The notes beneath the pieces are model-generated. The model ran no database searches. It was not told where the DNA came from and was given only the letters and a program-made list of their open reading frames with translations. A stretch of DNA of 64,000 bases from an uncultured Flavobacteriales bacterium (GTDB lineage: Bacteria > Bacteroidota > Bacteroidia > Flavobacteriales_D > Parvicellaceae). Both the position numbers and the translations under genes were made by a program. The stretch is from NCBI GenBank assembly GCA_913030835.1, contig CAJWDP010000001.1, positions 62,001 through 126,000 of the forward strand. Direction: 5' to 3'. Below, one piece after another: positions 17,935-25,023 of this stretch (within the stretch, counting starts at the first letter, position 1; each line of letters opens with the position of its first letter).

Positions 17935-19152
17935 TCACGGAACTACGATCTTTATTGTATTCCCTCCCGCTTGTGCATTGAGTCGAACCAAGTAAAGTCC
18001 CGAAGAAAGGTTGGGAAAATCTATGGAAAGATGTTGATCTGACCCCACCCGATCCATTAGCTTTTGTCCATTGATCGAATAGAGTTTCAGGAAATAAGTT
18101 CCTTCTGGCTTATTGGTCAATTGAACCGTTAATTTACCTTGGCTATACGATGCCCAGTCCAGCTCAATTGGAAAAGACGATTCCATGTTTACTGACCTTA
18201 CTCTTGAATACTTTTCCGATCCATCCATATCCACTTGTTTCAATCGATAGTACGATGTCCCCTTTAACGGGTCAAAGTCAACTTGCCTGTAGGAGCTGAA
18301 TCCGTTGGTGGTTCCGTAACCGGATATTGTTGCAATTTCTGAAAAACTCACACCGTCTGCACTTCTTTCAATACTAAAAAAGTCATTATTCAATTCGGAT
18401 GCCGTTGACCACGTGAGAAGCACATCCTCTCCGTCAGGCTCTGCACTAAAACTGGTCAATTCGACGGGCAGCGGTATGTTTCCGCTTACAGAAAGGTTGT
18501 CGATGTAAATGTATTCGCTTCCTGCTGAATTTCTTGCTGTAATTCTTATTTCGAGGCTGGTCCCTGACAACCCTGTGATGGAAACGGTTGACGTACCCCA
18601 GTCTGTGTCGCTATTTCTACAATCTCCTTGACCCAAGCCATCGTCGCCAAAAAAAGTGTGATTTGCACAAGAGCTGTATAGCCCGCACCAGCCCAGATAG
18701 TTGGGAATCAGCGTCCACCCGCCCCCGTCAATCTGGTACTCTATATCAACATAATCCTGATTGGTAACGTCCCCACAATCGTCAGCATTCATATATAAAC
18801 CTTCGTGATCACCTACTTCGGTTATAGTAACACAAAAATCAACGGTTGTATAGCTAGAAATATCTATCGACTCTGTCAACAACCAGCACTCATGGTCGTT
18901 TACATCGTGGGCTACGAACTGATTGGAACGAATGTCCCAGGTATCACTTGAGCCGTCACAAGTAATGCAGCCTCCTGAGGTCCAGTCTGCTGATGGATTC
19001 GCGGTATTGTTGTTGGCGCCTGTTGTTGTTCCGTCTGAATAGGAAAAGTCCTCCGTCCAAAGGGTTCCCCCACACTGACCTTGAGCTTGCTTGCTAACCA
19101 ACAAGACCATGACCATCCAGACCAACGACCTAACTACAAACTGTACGTTCAT
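17935..19152 (-). CDS. T9SS-exported surface protein, unknown cargo
   Basis: 405 residues with a signal peptide (about 1-25, ending KQAQGQ), a Cys-rich beta-sandwich domain (about 27-230) that starts WTEDFSY and includes IDISSYTTVDF and EYIYIDNLSV, resembling jelly-roll binding modules, a linker starting LPVELTSFSA with an FnIII-like fold (YYRLKQVDMDG), and a type A sorting domain at the C-terminus (SINGQKLM, LSSGLYLVRL). The LPVEL...YYRLKQ linker is shared with the T9SS protein at 32765-34840. No catalytic motif is visible. Confidence 0.8.
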   Translation of the reverse strand: MNVQFVVRSLVWMVMVLLVSKQAQGQCGGTLWTEDFSYSDGTTTGANNNTANPSADWTSGGCITCDGSSDTWDIRSNQFVAHDVNDHECWLLTESIDISSYTTVDFCVTITEVGDHEGLYMNADDCGDVTNQDYVDIEYQIDGGGWTLIPNYLGWCGLYSSCANHTFFGDDGLGQGDCRNSDTDWGTSTVSITGLSGTSLEIRITARNSAGSEYIYIDNLSVSGNIPLPVELTSFSAEPDGEDVLLTWSTASELNNDFFSIERSADGVSFSEIATISGYGTTNGFSSYRQVDFDPLKGTSYYRLKQVDMDGSEKYSRVRSVNMESSFPIELDWASYSQGKLTVQLTNKPEGTYFLKLYSINGQKLMDRVGSDQHLSIDFPNLSSGLYLVRLNAQAGGNTIKIVVP

Positions 19153-19336
19153 TACCGATAAAATATTCTTAAAAAGCGGTTGGGAGCTTCGGTGCTCTCA
19201 AGGGTGTTCACTTCGTTCGAATGCCAATTACATCGCTTGCTAATTTACGCATTTTTAATCACATAGAAGCCATCAACTTCGCGTTGTAAGATTTCGTGAT
19301 GAAAACTTTAAAGTAACTTAATACGGGGCAGAATCT

Positions 19337-19858
19337 CTATAAATCTGCTTCCATCTGATGGCGAAGTGTTTCTTTCAAACAGATTTTAAACCATTCCGTG
19401 TATTGTTCAGGGGATTCCTCGATATCTTTAACCAGCTCATCTACTGAAACGAATTTGTATTCTGCCACCTCTTCCGGATTGATCTTGGGTTCCCCATCAA
19501 ATCGACCAATAAATACATGGTCCAGCTCGTGTTCGATCAACCCTTTGTCCAGCTCCTTTTTATAAATAAAGTGGAATGCTTTTGTTAGTTCACAGTCGAA
19601 CCCCATTTCCTCCAAAAGTCTCCTATGTGCCGCTTCTTTCGCTGACTCACCCTGTCTCGGGTGACTACAGCATGTATTTGTCCACAAGCCTCCCGAATGG
19701 TATTTAGAAAGCGCTCTTCTTTGCAGCATCAGCTCGCCCTGTGAGTTGAACGTAAAAACCGAAAATGCCCGATGAAGTACTCCTTTTTCGTGTGCCTCCA
19801 TCTTCTCCATTGTTCCCAACGCATTATCCTCCTCATCTACCAAAACGACATATTCCAT
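19337..19858 (-). CDS. idi: Isopentenyl-diphosphate delta-isomerase, type I
   Basis: 173-residue Nudix-fold enzyme that interconverts IPP and DMAPP and so supplies the prenyl starters for carotenoids and quinones. Active-site cysteine is C64 in NTCCSHP, the acidic partner is E111 in HELDHVF, and the Nudix-like helix is AKEAAHRRLLEEMG. Length is normal for type I. It is the last gene of the sigma-crtI-crtB operon and directly abuts the preceding unknown gene (one base apart). Confidence 0.95.
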   Translation of the reverse strand: MEYVVLVDEEDNALGTMEKMEAHEKGVLHRAFSVFTFNSQGELMLQRRALSKYHSGGLWTNTCCSHPRQGESAKEAAHRRLLEEMGFDCELTKAFHFIYKKELDKGLIEHELDHVFIGRFDGEPKINPEEVAEYKFVSVDELVKDIEESPEQYTEWFKICLKETLRHQMEADL

Positions 19859-20359
19859 TTATAAATTTTTTAGCTCTTTCTCCGAGCACAGTTTATTTTC
19901 AGTTAGGTACTTCTTGATGTTGCTCATCAGTATCGGTGAGGCTTTATTCGTTTTTGCTTCACTAAAGCCACTGATGATTTTGTTTTTGTCTTCCTCAATG
20001 TTGTCATTGTAATTTAGAAAACCTGGTGCGTTTTTTTGAATTGTCAGCCTCAAGAATCTCGGTTCAATGTCCTCCGGGAATTTTTCAATAACCCGATCCA
20101 ACATCTTGGTTCCGGTGCTAAAATACTTTAATTTGGAATAAACACCCGAGGCAATTTCAGCATACATTGCGGAGGCCACTCCTTTGTAAGCAATAATGAG
20201 ATAGTTGCTATTCTCGTACTCTTTTAATTCCGAGGCCCAAGAGGCGAGATCTTTTTTTTTGTCGCAAACCTGGAAGAACTGCTCTCGTACTTGCTGTATT
20301 GCTGATTTTTGAGGCGCTAATGACCACGTTACAAAAAAGAGAGCCAAAAAATACCGCAT
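19859..20359 (-). CDS. Unknown exported helical protein between crtB and idi
   Basis: 166 residues with a short N-terminal hydrophobic signal (MRYFLALFFVTWSLA). The rest is helical and lysine-rich, with TPR-like features: YKGVASAMYAEIASGVYSKL and MLDRVIEKFPEDIEPRFLRL. It is four bases after crtB and one base before idi, so it is almost certainly in the carotenoid operon. I do not recognise a named family. A periplasmic or membrane-associated accessory role in pigment synthesis or deployment is a guess from the neighbours. Confidence 0.7.
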   Translation of the reverse strand: MRYFLALFFVTWSLAPQKSAIQQVREQFFQVCDKKKDLASWASELKEYENSNYLIIAYKGVASAMYAEIASGVYSKLKYFSTGTKMLDRVIEKFPEDIEPRFLRLTIQKNAPGFLNYNDNIEEDKNKIISGFSEAKTNKASPILMSNIKKYLTENKLCSEKELKNL

Positions 20360-20363
20360 TTGA

Positions 20364-21200
20364 TTAGATCAAATTAAGTTGGTGCTTTACATATGAGCCC
20401 AAAAACAACATGAGCTTTCTCTCATTGGGTATCCTAATTCGTTCTTCAAGAACACGATCTGCTGAGGTCTTTTGTATTTTTCTCAACAACCGCTGATAAT
20501 AAACATAGGCAACGTACACGCCAAATCTTGAGCTTTTCGGCAATCCCTTGATTCCTATATATCCTTCGTTGAAATCGTCTTGAATCTCTTTTTCAATTTC
20601 GTCTTTTACTTCTTCAGAAAACTGAGCCATGTCTATATCCGGAAAATAAACTCTTCCCAAGCCCGTTACATCCTCGTTCAGGTCTCTTAAAAAGTTTATT
20701 TTCTGAAATGCAGCACCCAATTTCATGGCATTATCTTTTAGGTCTTCGTACAATTTTCTGTCCCCTTTCACAAACACATTCAAACACATAAGCCCCACTA
20801 CTTCAGCAGAACCCAGTATATACTTGTCATACGTTTCTCTGTCGTACTCCTGGCTCTCCAGATCCATCTCCATGGAATTTAGAAAAATATCTACCAGATC
20901 CATAGGAATCTCATATTTATTGACAACCGCCTGAAAACTGTTCAGTATTGGGTTCAAGCTAATTCCCCTATCAATTGCCAAATACGTATTTGCCCTGAAC
21001 TCTTCAAGCAATTTTCTTTTATCGTAGTCATGAAACGTATCTACAATTTCGTCTGCAAAACGAACAAAGCCATAAATTGAATAAATGGGACCTCTTATTT
21101 CCCTGTTTAAAAACCTTATTCCCAAAGAAAACGAAGTGCTATACGCCTTTGTCGTCTGCTTGCTTGCTTTTAAAGAGACTTCATCAAATATTCTTTTCAT
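20364..21200 (-). CDS. crtB: Phytoene synthase
   Basis: 278-residue squalene/phytoene synthase family enzyme that condenses two GGPP molecules to phytoene. Both aspartate-rich motifs that hold the magnesium-diphosphate are present: DEIVD (50-54) and DLNED (172-176), the latter within NFLRDLNEDVTGLGRVYFP. Its start overlaps the crtI stop by four bases (ATGA), so the two are translationally coupled. Confidence 0.96.
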   Translation of the reverse strand: MKRIFDEVSLKASKQTTKAYSTSFSLGIRFLNREIRGPIYSIYGFVRFADEIVDTFHDYDKRKLLEEFRANTYLAIDRGISLNPILNSFQAVVNKYEIPMDLVDIFLNSMEMDLESQEYDRETYDKYILGSAEVVGLMCLNVFVKGDRKLYEDLKDNAMKLGAAFQKINFLRDLNEDVTGLGRVYFPDIDMAQFSEEVKDEIEKEIQDDFNEGYIGIKGLPKSSRFGVYVAYVYYQRLLRKIQKTSADRVLEERIRIPNERKLMLFLGSYVKHQLNLI

Positions 21201-22672
21201 ACTGAATACTTTTTATCAATTTCATCTGCAACCACCTGCCCTGAAATGATTGTTGGGGGCACTCCGGGCCCCGGGACAGTTAATTGACCAGTGTAATATA
21301 AGTTTTTTACCTTTTTGCTTTTTAAGGAAGGCTTAAAAATTGCTGTTTGTTTCAATGTGTTTGCTAAGCCATAAGCATTCCCCTTAAATGCATTGTAATC
21401 TTCTACAAAATTAGAATAGGCATAGCTTCTTTTGAAGATAATGTGCTTCTTGACCTCTTCTCCAATGTTGTATTCAAGCCGATCCATAACCAAATTGAAA
21501 TATCTCTCGCGCAAGCTCTCAGTATCATCCTTCAAATTGGGTGCTACAGGTATCAGAATAAACAAGTTCTCCATTCCTTCAGGAGCTACACTTCTGTCTG
21601 TCTTCGAAGGCGCTGCCACATAGAATAGTGGGTTAGAAGGCCACATAGGGTTGTCGTAAATTTCTGATGCATGTGTGTCAAATTCTTCATCAAAAAAGAG
21701 ATTGTGATGCTCCAATCCTTTTACTTTTTTATTTACCCCACAATAAAATATGATACACGATGGTGCAAGAACGCGCTTGTCCCAATATTTCTCGGAATAG
21801 GACCGGTACTTTTCGCCGAGTAAATTTTGCTCTATGTGATGGTAATCTGCTCCACCCACAACGACATCAGCGTTAATCACTCGACTGTCTGTTGTAATGC
21901 TTTCTACCTGACCATTTGTTACTCCTAATTCTTTTACGCTTTCACCTAATGAAATTCTAACTCCATTCTCCTTGGCTACAGCCTCCATAGCTTGGACGAT
22001 TTCGTTCATACCCCCATCGGGATACCACGTTCCAAGTTTAAGGTCTGCATAGTTCATCAAGCTGTATAGCGAAGGAATTTTGTCCGGCTTTGCTCCAAGA
22101 AAGAGCACAGGAAACTCCATCAGCTGAATTAGTTTTTCATCTTTGAAGTATTTTCTGACCTGTTTGGAGAATGGTGTAAACAATTTCATTTTAAACGCAC
22201 CGGAAATAACCTTACCAGTTGTAAACTCCGAGACAGACGTTGAGGGCTTATACACAAAATCATTGATCCCGACATCGTACTTCTGTTCAGCATCTTGAAG
22301 GAATTCGTTCAGTTTGGCTCCACTCCCCTTTTCAATGGACTCAAATAGAGCGTGTAGTGCACTTTCTTCTGCCGGAACATCTATAATCTCTTTGTTCTTG
22401 AAAAAAACACGATATCCTGGGTCTAGTCTGCTCAGTTGATAATAGTCTTCAACCCGCTTACCAAATAAGTCAAAGTATTTTTCGAAAACATCCGGCATCC
22501 AATACCAGGAAGGACCCATGTCAAATTTAAATCCCTGCTCCTCAAAAACTCTCGACCGTCCACCACACTGCGTATTCTTTTCGATTATCTCGACACTGTA
22601 CCCTTTTTTGGCCAAACAGGTCGCTGCAGATAGCCCGGCAAAACCTGCCCCTATTACTACCACATTCTTCAT
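21197..22672 (-). CDS. crtI: Phytoene desaturase
   Basis: 491-residue FAD-dependent desaturase converting phytoene to lycopene. The FAD-binding N-terminus GAGFAGLSAATCL (residues 8-20) is followed by EIIEKN and by GPSWYWMP. The C-terminal FAD motif is LYYTGQLTVPGPGVPP. Coupling with crtB and the GPSWYWMP signature favour the phytoene desaturase role over CrtD. It overlaps the sigma factor gene by one base upstream and crtB by four bases downstream. Confidence 0.94.
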   Translation of the reverse strand: MKNVVVIGAGFAGLSAATCLAKKGYSVEIIEKNTQCGGRSRVFEEQGFKFDMGPSWYWMPDVFEKYFDLFGKRVEDYYQLSRLDPGYRVFFKNKEIIDVPAEESALHALFESIEKGSGAKLNEFLQDAEQKYDVGINDFVYKPSTSVSEFTTGKVISGAFKMKLFTPFSKQVRKYFKDEKLIQLMEFPVLFLGAKPDKIPSLYSLMNYADLKLGTWYPDGGMNEIVQAMEAVAKENGVRISLGESVKELGVTNGQVESITTDSRVINADVVVGGADYHHIEQNLLGEKYRSYSEKYWDKRVLAPSCIIFYCGVNKKVKGLEHHNLFFDEEFDTHASEIYDNPMWPSNPLFYVAAPSKTDRSVAPEGMENLFILIPVAPNLKDDTESLRERYFNLVMDRLEYNIGEEVKKHIIFKRSYAYSNFVEDYNAFKGNAYGLANTLKQTAIFKPSLKSKKVKNLYYTGQLTVPGPGVPPTIISGQVVADEIDKKYSV

Positions 22673-23181
22673 TAATTCCGGTCGTATTCCGATAATCTAT
22701 CAGCCAACATTTTTCTTGCCGCAAAAATTCTACTTTTTACCGTTCCCATTGGTATTCCTAACATCTCACTGATTTCTTTGTATTTGTACCCTTCAAAGTG
22801 CAGGTTGAATGGGGCTTTATATTCCTCCGGCAAGGAATTGATCTTATCAATAATTCGCTTTTCCGAGATTGTACTTTCGACGCTGCCACAATCAGCGGCG
22901 CTGCCCATTCGCATTCTGGCAACGACTGCCGCTTCTTCTAAAAAGGTGCTTGCTCTTTTCTTCTTGCGGTAATCGTTTATGTACGTGTTTTTCATAATTG
23001 TAAACAACCATGCTTTGAGATTAGACGAATCTACAAATTTGTCCCTGAACCTAAGTGCTTTTAAAGTTGTTTCCTGAACCAAATCCTCCGAATCAACGTC
23101 ATTTGAGGTTAGTTTTAACGCAAAACTCTTCAGATGAACCTGAAGGTTGGTAATCTGATAATTGAATTCAATTGCTGTCAT
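22672..23181 (-). CDS. ECF-type sigma-70 factor heading the crtI-crtB operon
   Basis: 169-residue ECF sigma factor. Region 2 is visible at about 15-85 (DSEDLVQETTLKALRF, AWLFTIMKNTYINDYRK), and region 4 at about 110-165 (LPEEYKAPFNLHFEGYKYKEISEMLGIPMGTVKSRIFAARK). There is no anti-sigma gene next to it; the only adjacent regulator is the CarH-like gene. It is the first gene of an overlapping operon with crtI, crtB, an unknown gene and idi, which means the operon's own sigma factor is made with the enzymes. Its promoter carries four phased palindromes (23184-23255). Confidence 0.95.
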   Translation of the reverse strand: MTAIEFNYQITNLQVHLKSFALKLTSNDVDSEDLVQETTLKALRFRDKFVDSSNLKAWLFTIMKNTYINDYRKKKRASTFLEEAAVVARMRMGSAADCGSVESTISEKRIIDKINSLPEEYKAPFNLHFEGYKYKEISEMLGIPMGTVKSRIFAARKMLADRLSEYDRN

Positions 23182-23183
23182 TT

Positions 23184-23255
23184 TGTTTAACTTTAGTTGT
23201 TAATCGTTAAACAAAGTTATTGTTTTGTTTAACATTTCCAAATTTTTGTTAAACA
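23184..23255. promoter_or_regulatory. Operator: four TGTTwAACA boxes spaced exactly 21 bp
   Basis: Palindromic boxes start at 23184 (TGTTTAACT), 23205 (CGTTAAACA), 23226 (TGTTTAACA) and 23247 (TGTTAAACA). Each step is 21 bases, two helical turns, so all boxes face the same side of the DNA. Box 2 covers the edge of the -7 element and the start site, box 3 lies in the spacer, box 4 lies just upstream of the -33 element and box 1 is in the leader. This placement fits a repressor; the CarH-like protein encoded nearby is the obvious candidate. Confidence 0.75.
23212..23242 (-). promoter_or_regulatory. Promoter of the sigma-crtI-crtB operon
   Basis: Minus strand: TTTG (23242-23239), 19-base spacer, TAACTTTG (23219-23212). 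This is a full match to the Bacteroidota housekeeping promoter, so transcription would begin near 23206, about 25 bases before the sigma factor ATG at 23181. The palindromic boxes overlap it. Confidence 0.75.
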
Positions 23256-23317
23256 TTTTTTATTGGGTCGTATTAAAAACCCTCACAAACCCCCTCTAGT
23301 TTCAGTATATTTATTGA

Positions 23318-23785
23318 GTGCGAGTCCTTTTATTACTAACATTAGTCTTTTCATTCCTGGTCTTAGATGCACAAATGATCTCTGTGATTAAGGCTGGGAC
23401 GAAGAAAAGAATACTTTTGCGCGAAGGGGACTTCATACATCTGAATGTTGGTAAGAAGAAAATTACTGGACATCTGTTCTTTATTTCAGATACGCTTTTG
23501 CTTGCAGATGATTTGCCTGTTCAGCCTGATAGTATCACTAAAATTCATGATTACTCTAAAGGACATTTTGCCTCAAGAATGAGCGCTAAATTGATAAGTG
23601 CTGGTGTATTCTACTTCCTTTTAACCACGGTAAACAGATCTGGAAATGGCAATGATCCAGTATTCACCGATTATAACGCCAAAATTTCGGTTGGTTTAGC
23701 ACTTTCTGGAATACTAGTTGCCAAATTCAAGAAGCGAGTCTTCAGGCTGAACAAAAAGAGCAGACTCACAGTATTAAATCCATAG
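23318..23785 (+). CDS. Exported protein of unknown function, 155 aa
   Basis: Starts with GTG 23318 (MRVLLLLTLVFSFLVLDAQ, a signal peptide). The mature part has a beta-rich, basic segment (KAGTKKRILLREGDFIHLNVGKKK in parts) reminiscent of small Bacteroidota proteins that start with a conserved LREGD box, a hydrophobic helix near residues 92-105 (LISAGVFYFLLTTV) and a second near 122-135. It diverges from the sigma factor operon and its 5' end is 62 bases from the last operator box, so the same region may influence it. Function is unknown. Confidence 0.6.
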   Translation: MRVLLLLTLVFSFLVLDAQMISVIKAGTKKRILLREGDFIHLNVGKKKITGHLFFISDTLLLADDLPVQPDSITKIHDYSKGHFASRMSAKLISAGVFYFLLTTVNRSGNGNDPVFTDYNAKISVGLALSGILVAKFKKRVFRLNKKSRLTVLNP

Positions 23786-23941
23786 ATTGTCATAGGAATC
23801 GAATTCTATTCGGACTACTTTTTAGTATTCTGAGCGTTAACTCAGGGTCGAATTTGACTTTTATACAACTACGCTACTTTACCTTAAGGCTTTCTGTGCT
23901 GATTACATGGCTGTAAGCGTTCAATATTAAAGTAGAGATTA

Positions 23942-24835
23942 TTAGGCAAGAATCTCTCTCATCTTTGTTCTGAACTGCTCAGGGTTGGCTAATAAAGTGC
24001 AGTGTGGATGATCTGGATCTAATTTGCTTGCTTGGTAGCCGGAAACACAAATGTGCATCTCGGGGTGTTTCGATGCAAGATAATCAATCATATCATTCAT
24101 CTCTTGTGTTTCCATGGATTGTACAAAAGACATTAGAACCACATCGGGAGCTTGAAATTTGATCGCGTCTTTAAATGATTCAAAAGGAGTGGACTGTCCA
24201 AAATAGAGCAATTTGAATCCATTTTTTACGGCTAGAAGAGAATAGTACAAGAGACCTAGCTCATGGTATTCTCCTTCCGGCAAAAACGCATAAAGTAGTT
24301 TTCCGTTATTAGCATCCCCTGATTTTGTATGGCGATCAATTTCTACGATGATTTTATGGCGGATTAAGTTAGAAATCAAATGCTCTTGAACAGGGTCAAC
24401 AGAGCCTACTTGCCAAAGTATCCCTATCCGTTCAAAAAATGGATAGATTAATTTTTCGAAGGCTCCTTCAAACCCAAGGAGCCGGATATTCTGATTCAGA
24501 ATATTTTTGAACTCTTCAATATCAAAATCGACCATGGCCACAACCATTTGCTCGACTTGAAATTCTACATCTTGAGAGTTTTCAGAATGCCTGAGTACCT
24601 CCTGTGCAAGATCTTCTTCCGATAGCTTTGCCAGTTTCGAAATCTTTAACCCACGAGCGTTTAAAGACCCAAGTGTTATTATTTTTCGTACGTCTTCAGG
24701 CGAGTATTCTCGGATATTTGTGTCTGATCTGGTTGGATTCAGAATATTATGCCGTTGCTCCCATATCCGAATTGTATGAGCCTTTATACCTGAAATTCTC
24801 TCCAGGTCCTTTATACTGTACTTTACCACACCCAT
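23942..24835 (-). CDS. carH: CarH/LitR-like MerR regulator with B12-binding photoreceptor domain
   Basis: 297 residues from ATG 24835; a longer frame to 24901 is unlikely because a -7 box lies inside it. N-terminal MerR winged helix (YSIKDLERISGIKAHTIRIWEQRHN, cut here as YSIKDLERISG and HTIRIWEQRHN). Then a four-helix B12 cap with the W-x9-EH signature (W141, E151-H152) and a Rossmann B12-binding domain with ExHxxG (E189-x-H191-xx-G194; H191 is the expected lower axial ligand). Both motifs are hallmarks of CarH/CarA/LitR, which bind adenosylcobalamin as a dark-state repressor tetramer and release DNA on light. It is close to the carotenoid operon it probably controls. Confidence 0.85.
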   Translation of the reverse strand: MGVVKYSIKDLERISGIKAHTIRIWEQRHNILNPTRSDTNIREYSPEDVRKIITLGSLNARGLKISKLAKLSEEDLAQEVLRHSENSQDVEFQVEQMVVAMVDFDIEEFKNILNQNIRLLGFEGAFEKLIYPFFERIGILWQVGSVDPVQEHLISNLIRHKIIVEIDRHTKSGDANNGKLLYAFLPEGEYHELGLLYYSLLAVKNGFKLLYFGQSTPFESFKDAIKFQAPDVVLMSFVQSMETQEMNDMIDYLASKHPEMHICVSGYQASKLDPDHPHCTLLANPEQFRTKMREILA

Positions 24836-24874
24836 AGAACAACTGATCCGGTGTAAATGTTTTCGAAATTGTAA

Positions 24875-24882
24875 CAAAGTTA
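24875..24882 (-). promoter_or_regulatory. -7 box of the CarH-like gene
   Basis: Minus strand TAACTTTG, a full TAnnTTTG match, 39 bases upstream of ATG 24835. It decides against the longer start at 24901. A TTGTAACAA inverted repeat overlaps it (24870-24878), a loose relative of the operator boxes, which might allow autoregulation. Confidence 0.5.
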
Positions 24883-25023
24883 TCATATTTAGTTTTGCCA
24901 TGGAGAATCAATGTAGTAACTCTACTCTGTCAAGAAGAATTGTAGGCCACGCTACCCTATTTGTTTTGAATTGATATAACGTTCGTATATTTCACAAAAT
25001 CATAGCATCCGAAAGCAACGTTC

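Noticed and set aside
19178-19225. Possible tRNA or small RNA: a GGGAGC...GCTC hairpin and a GTTCGAAT T-loop-like sequence
   Set aside because: No five-pair T stem around GTTCGAAT, no acceptor stem and no anticodon arm can be built.
23808-23855. CTGAG-CGTTAA-CTCAG as a terminator
   Set aside because: The stem has five pairs only and no T-tract follows.
24836-24901. 22-codon N-terminal extension of the CarH-like protein
   Set aside because: A full -7 promoter box lies inside it, and MerR proteins begin close to the KYSIKDL segment.
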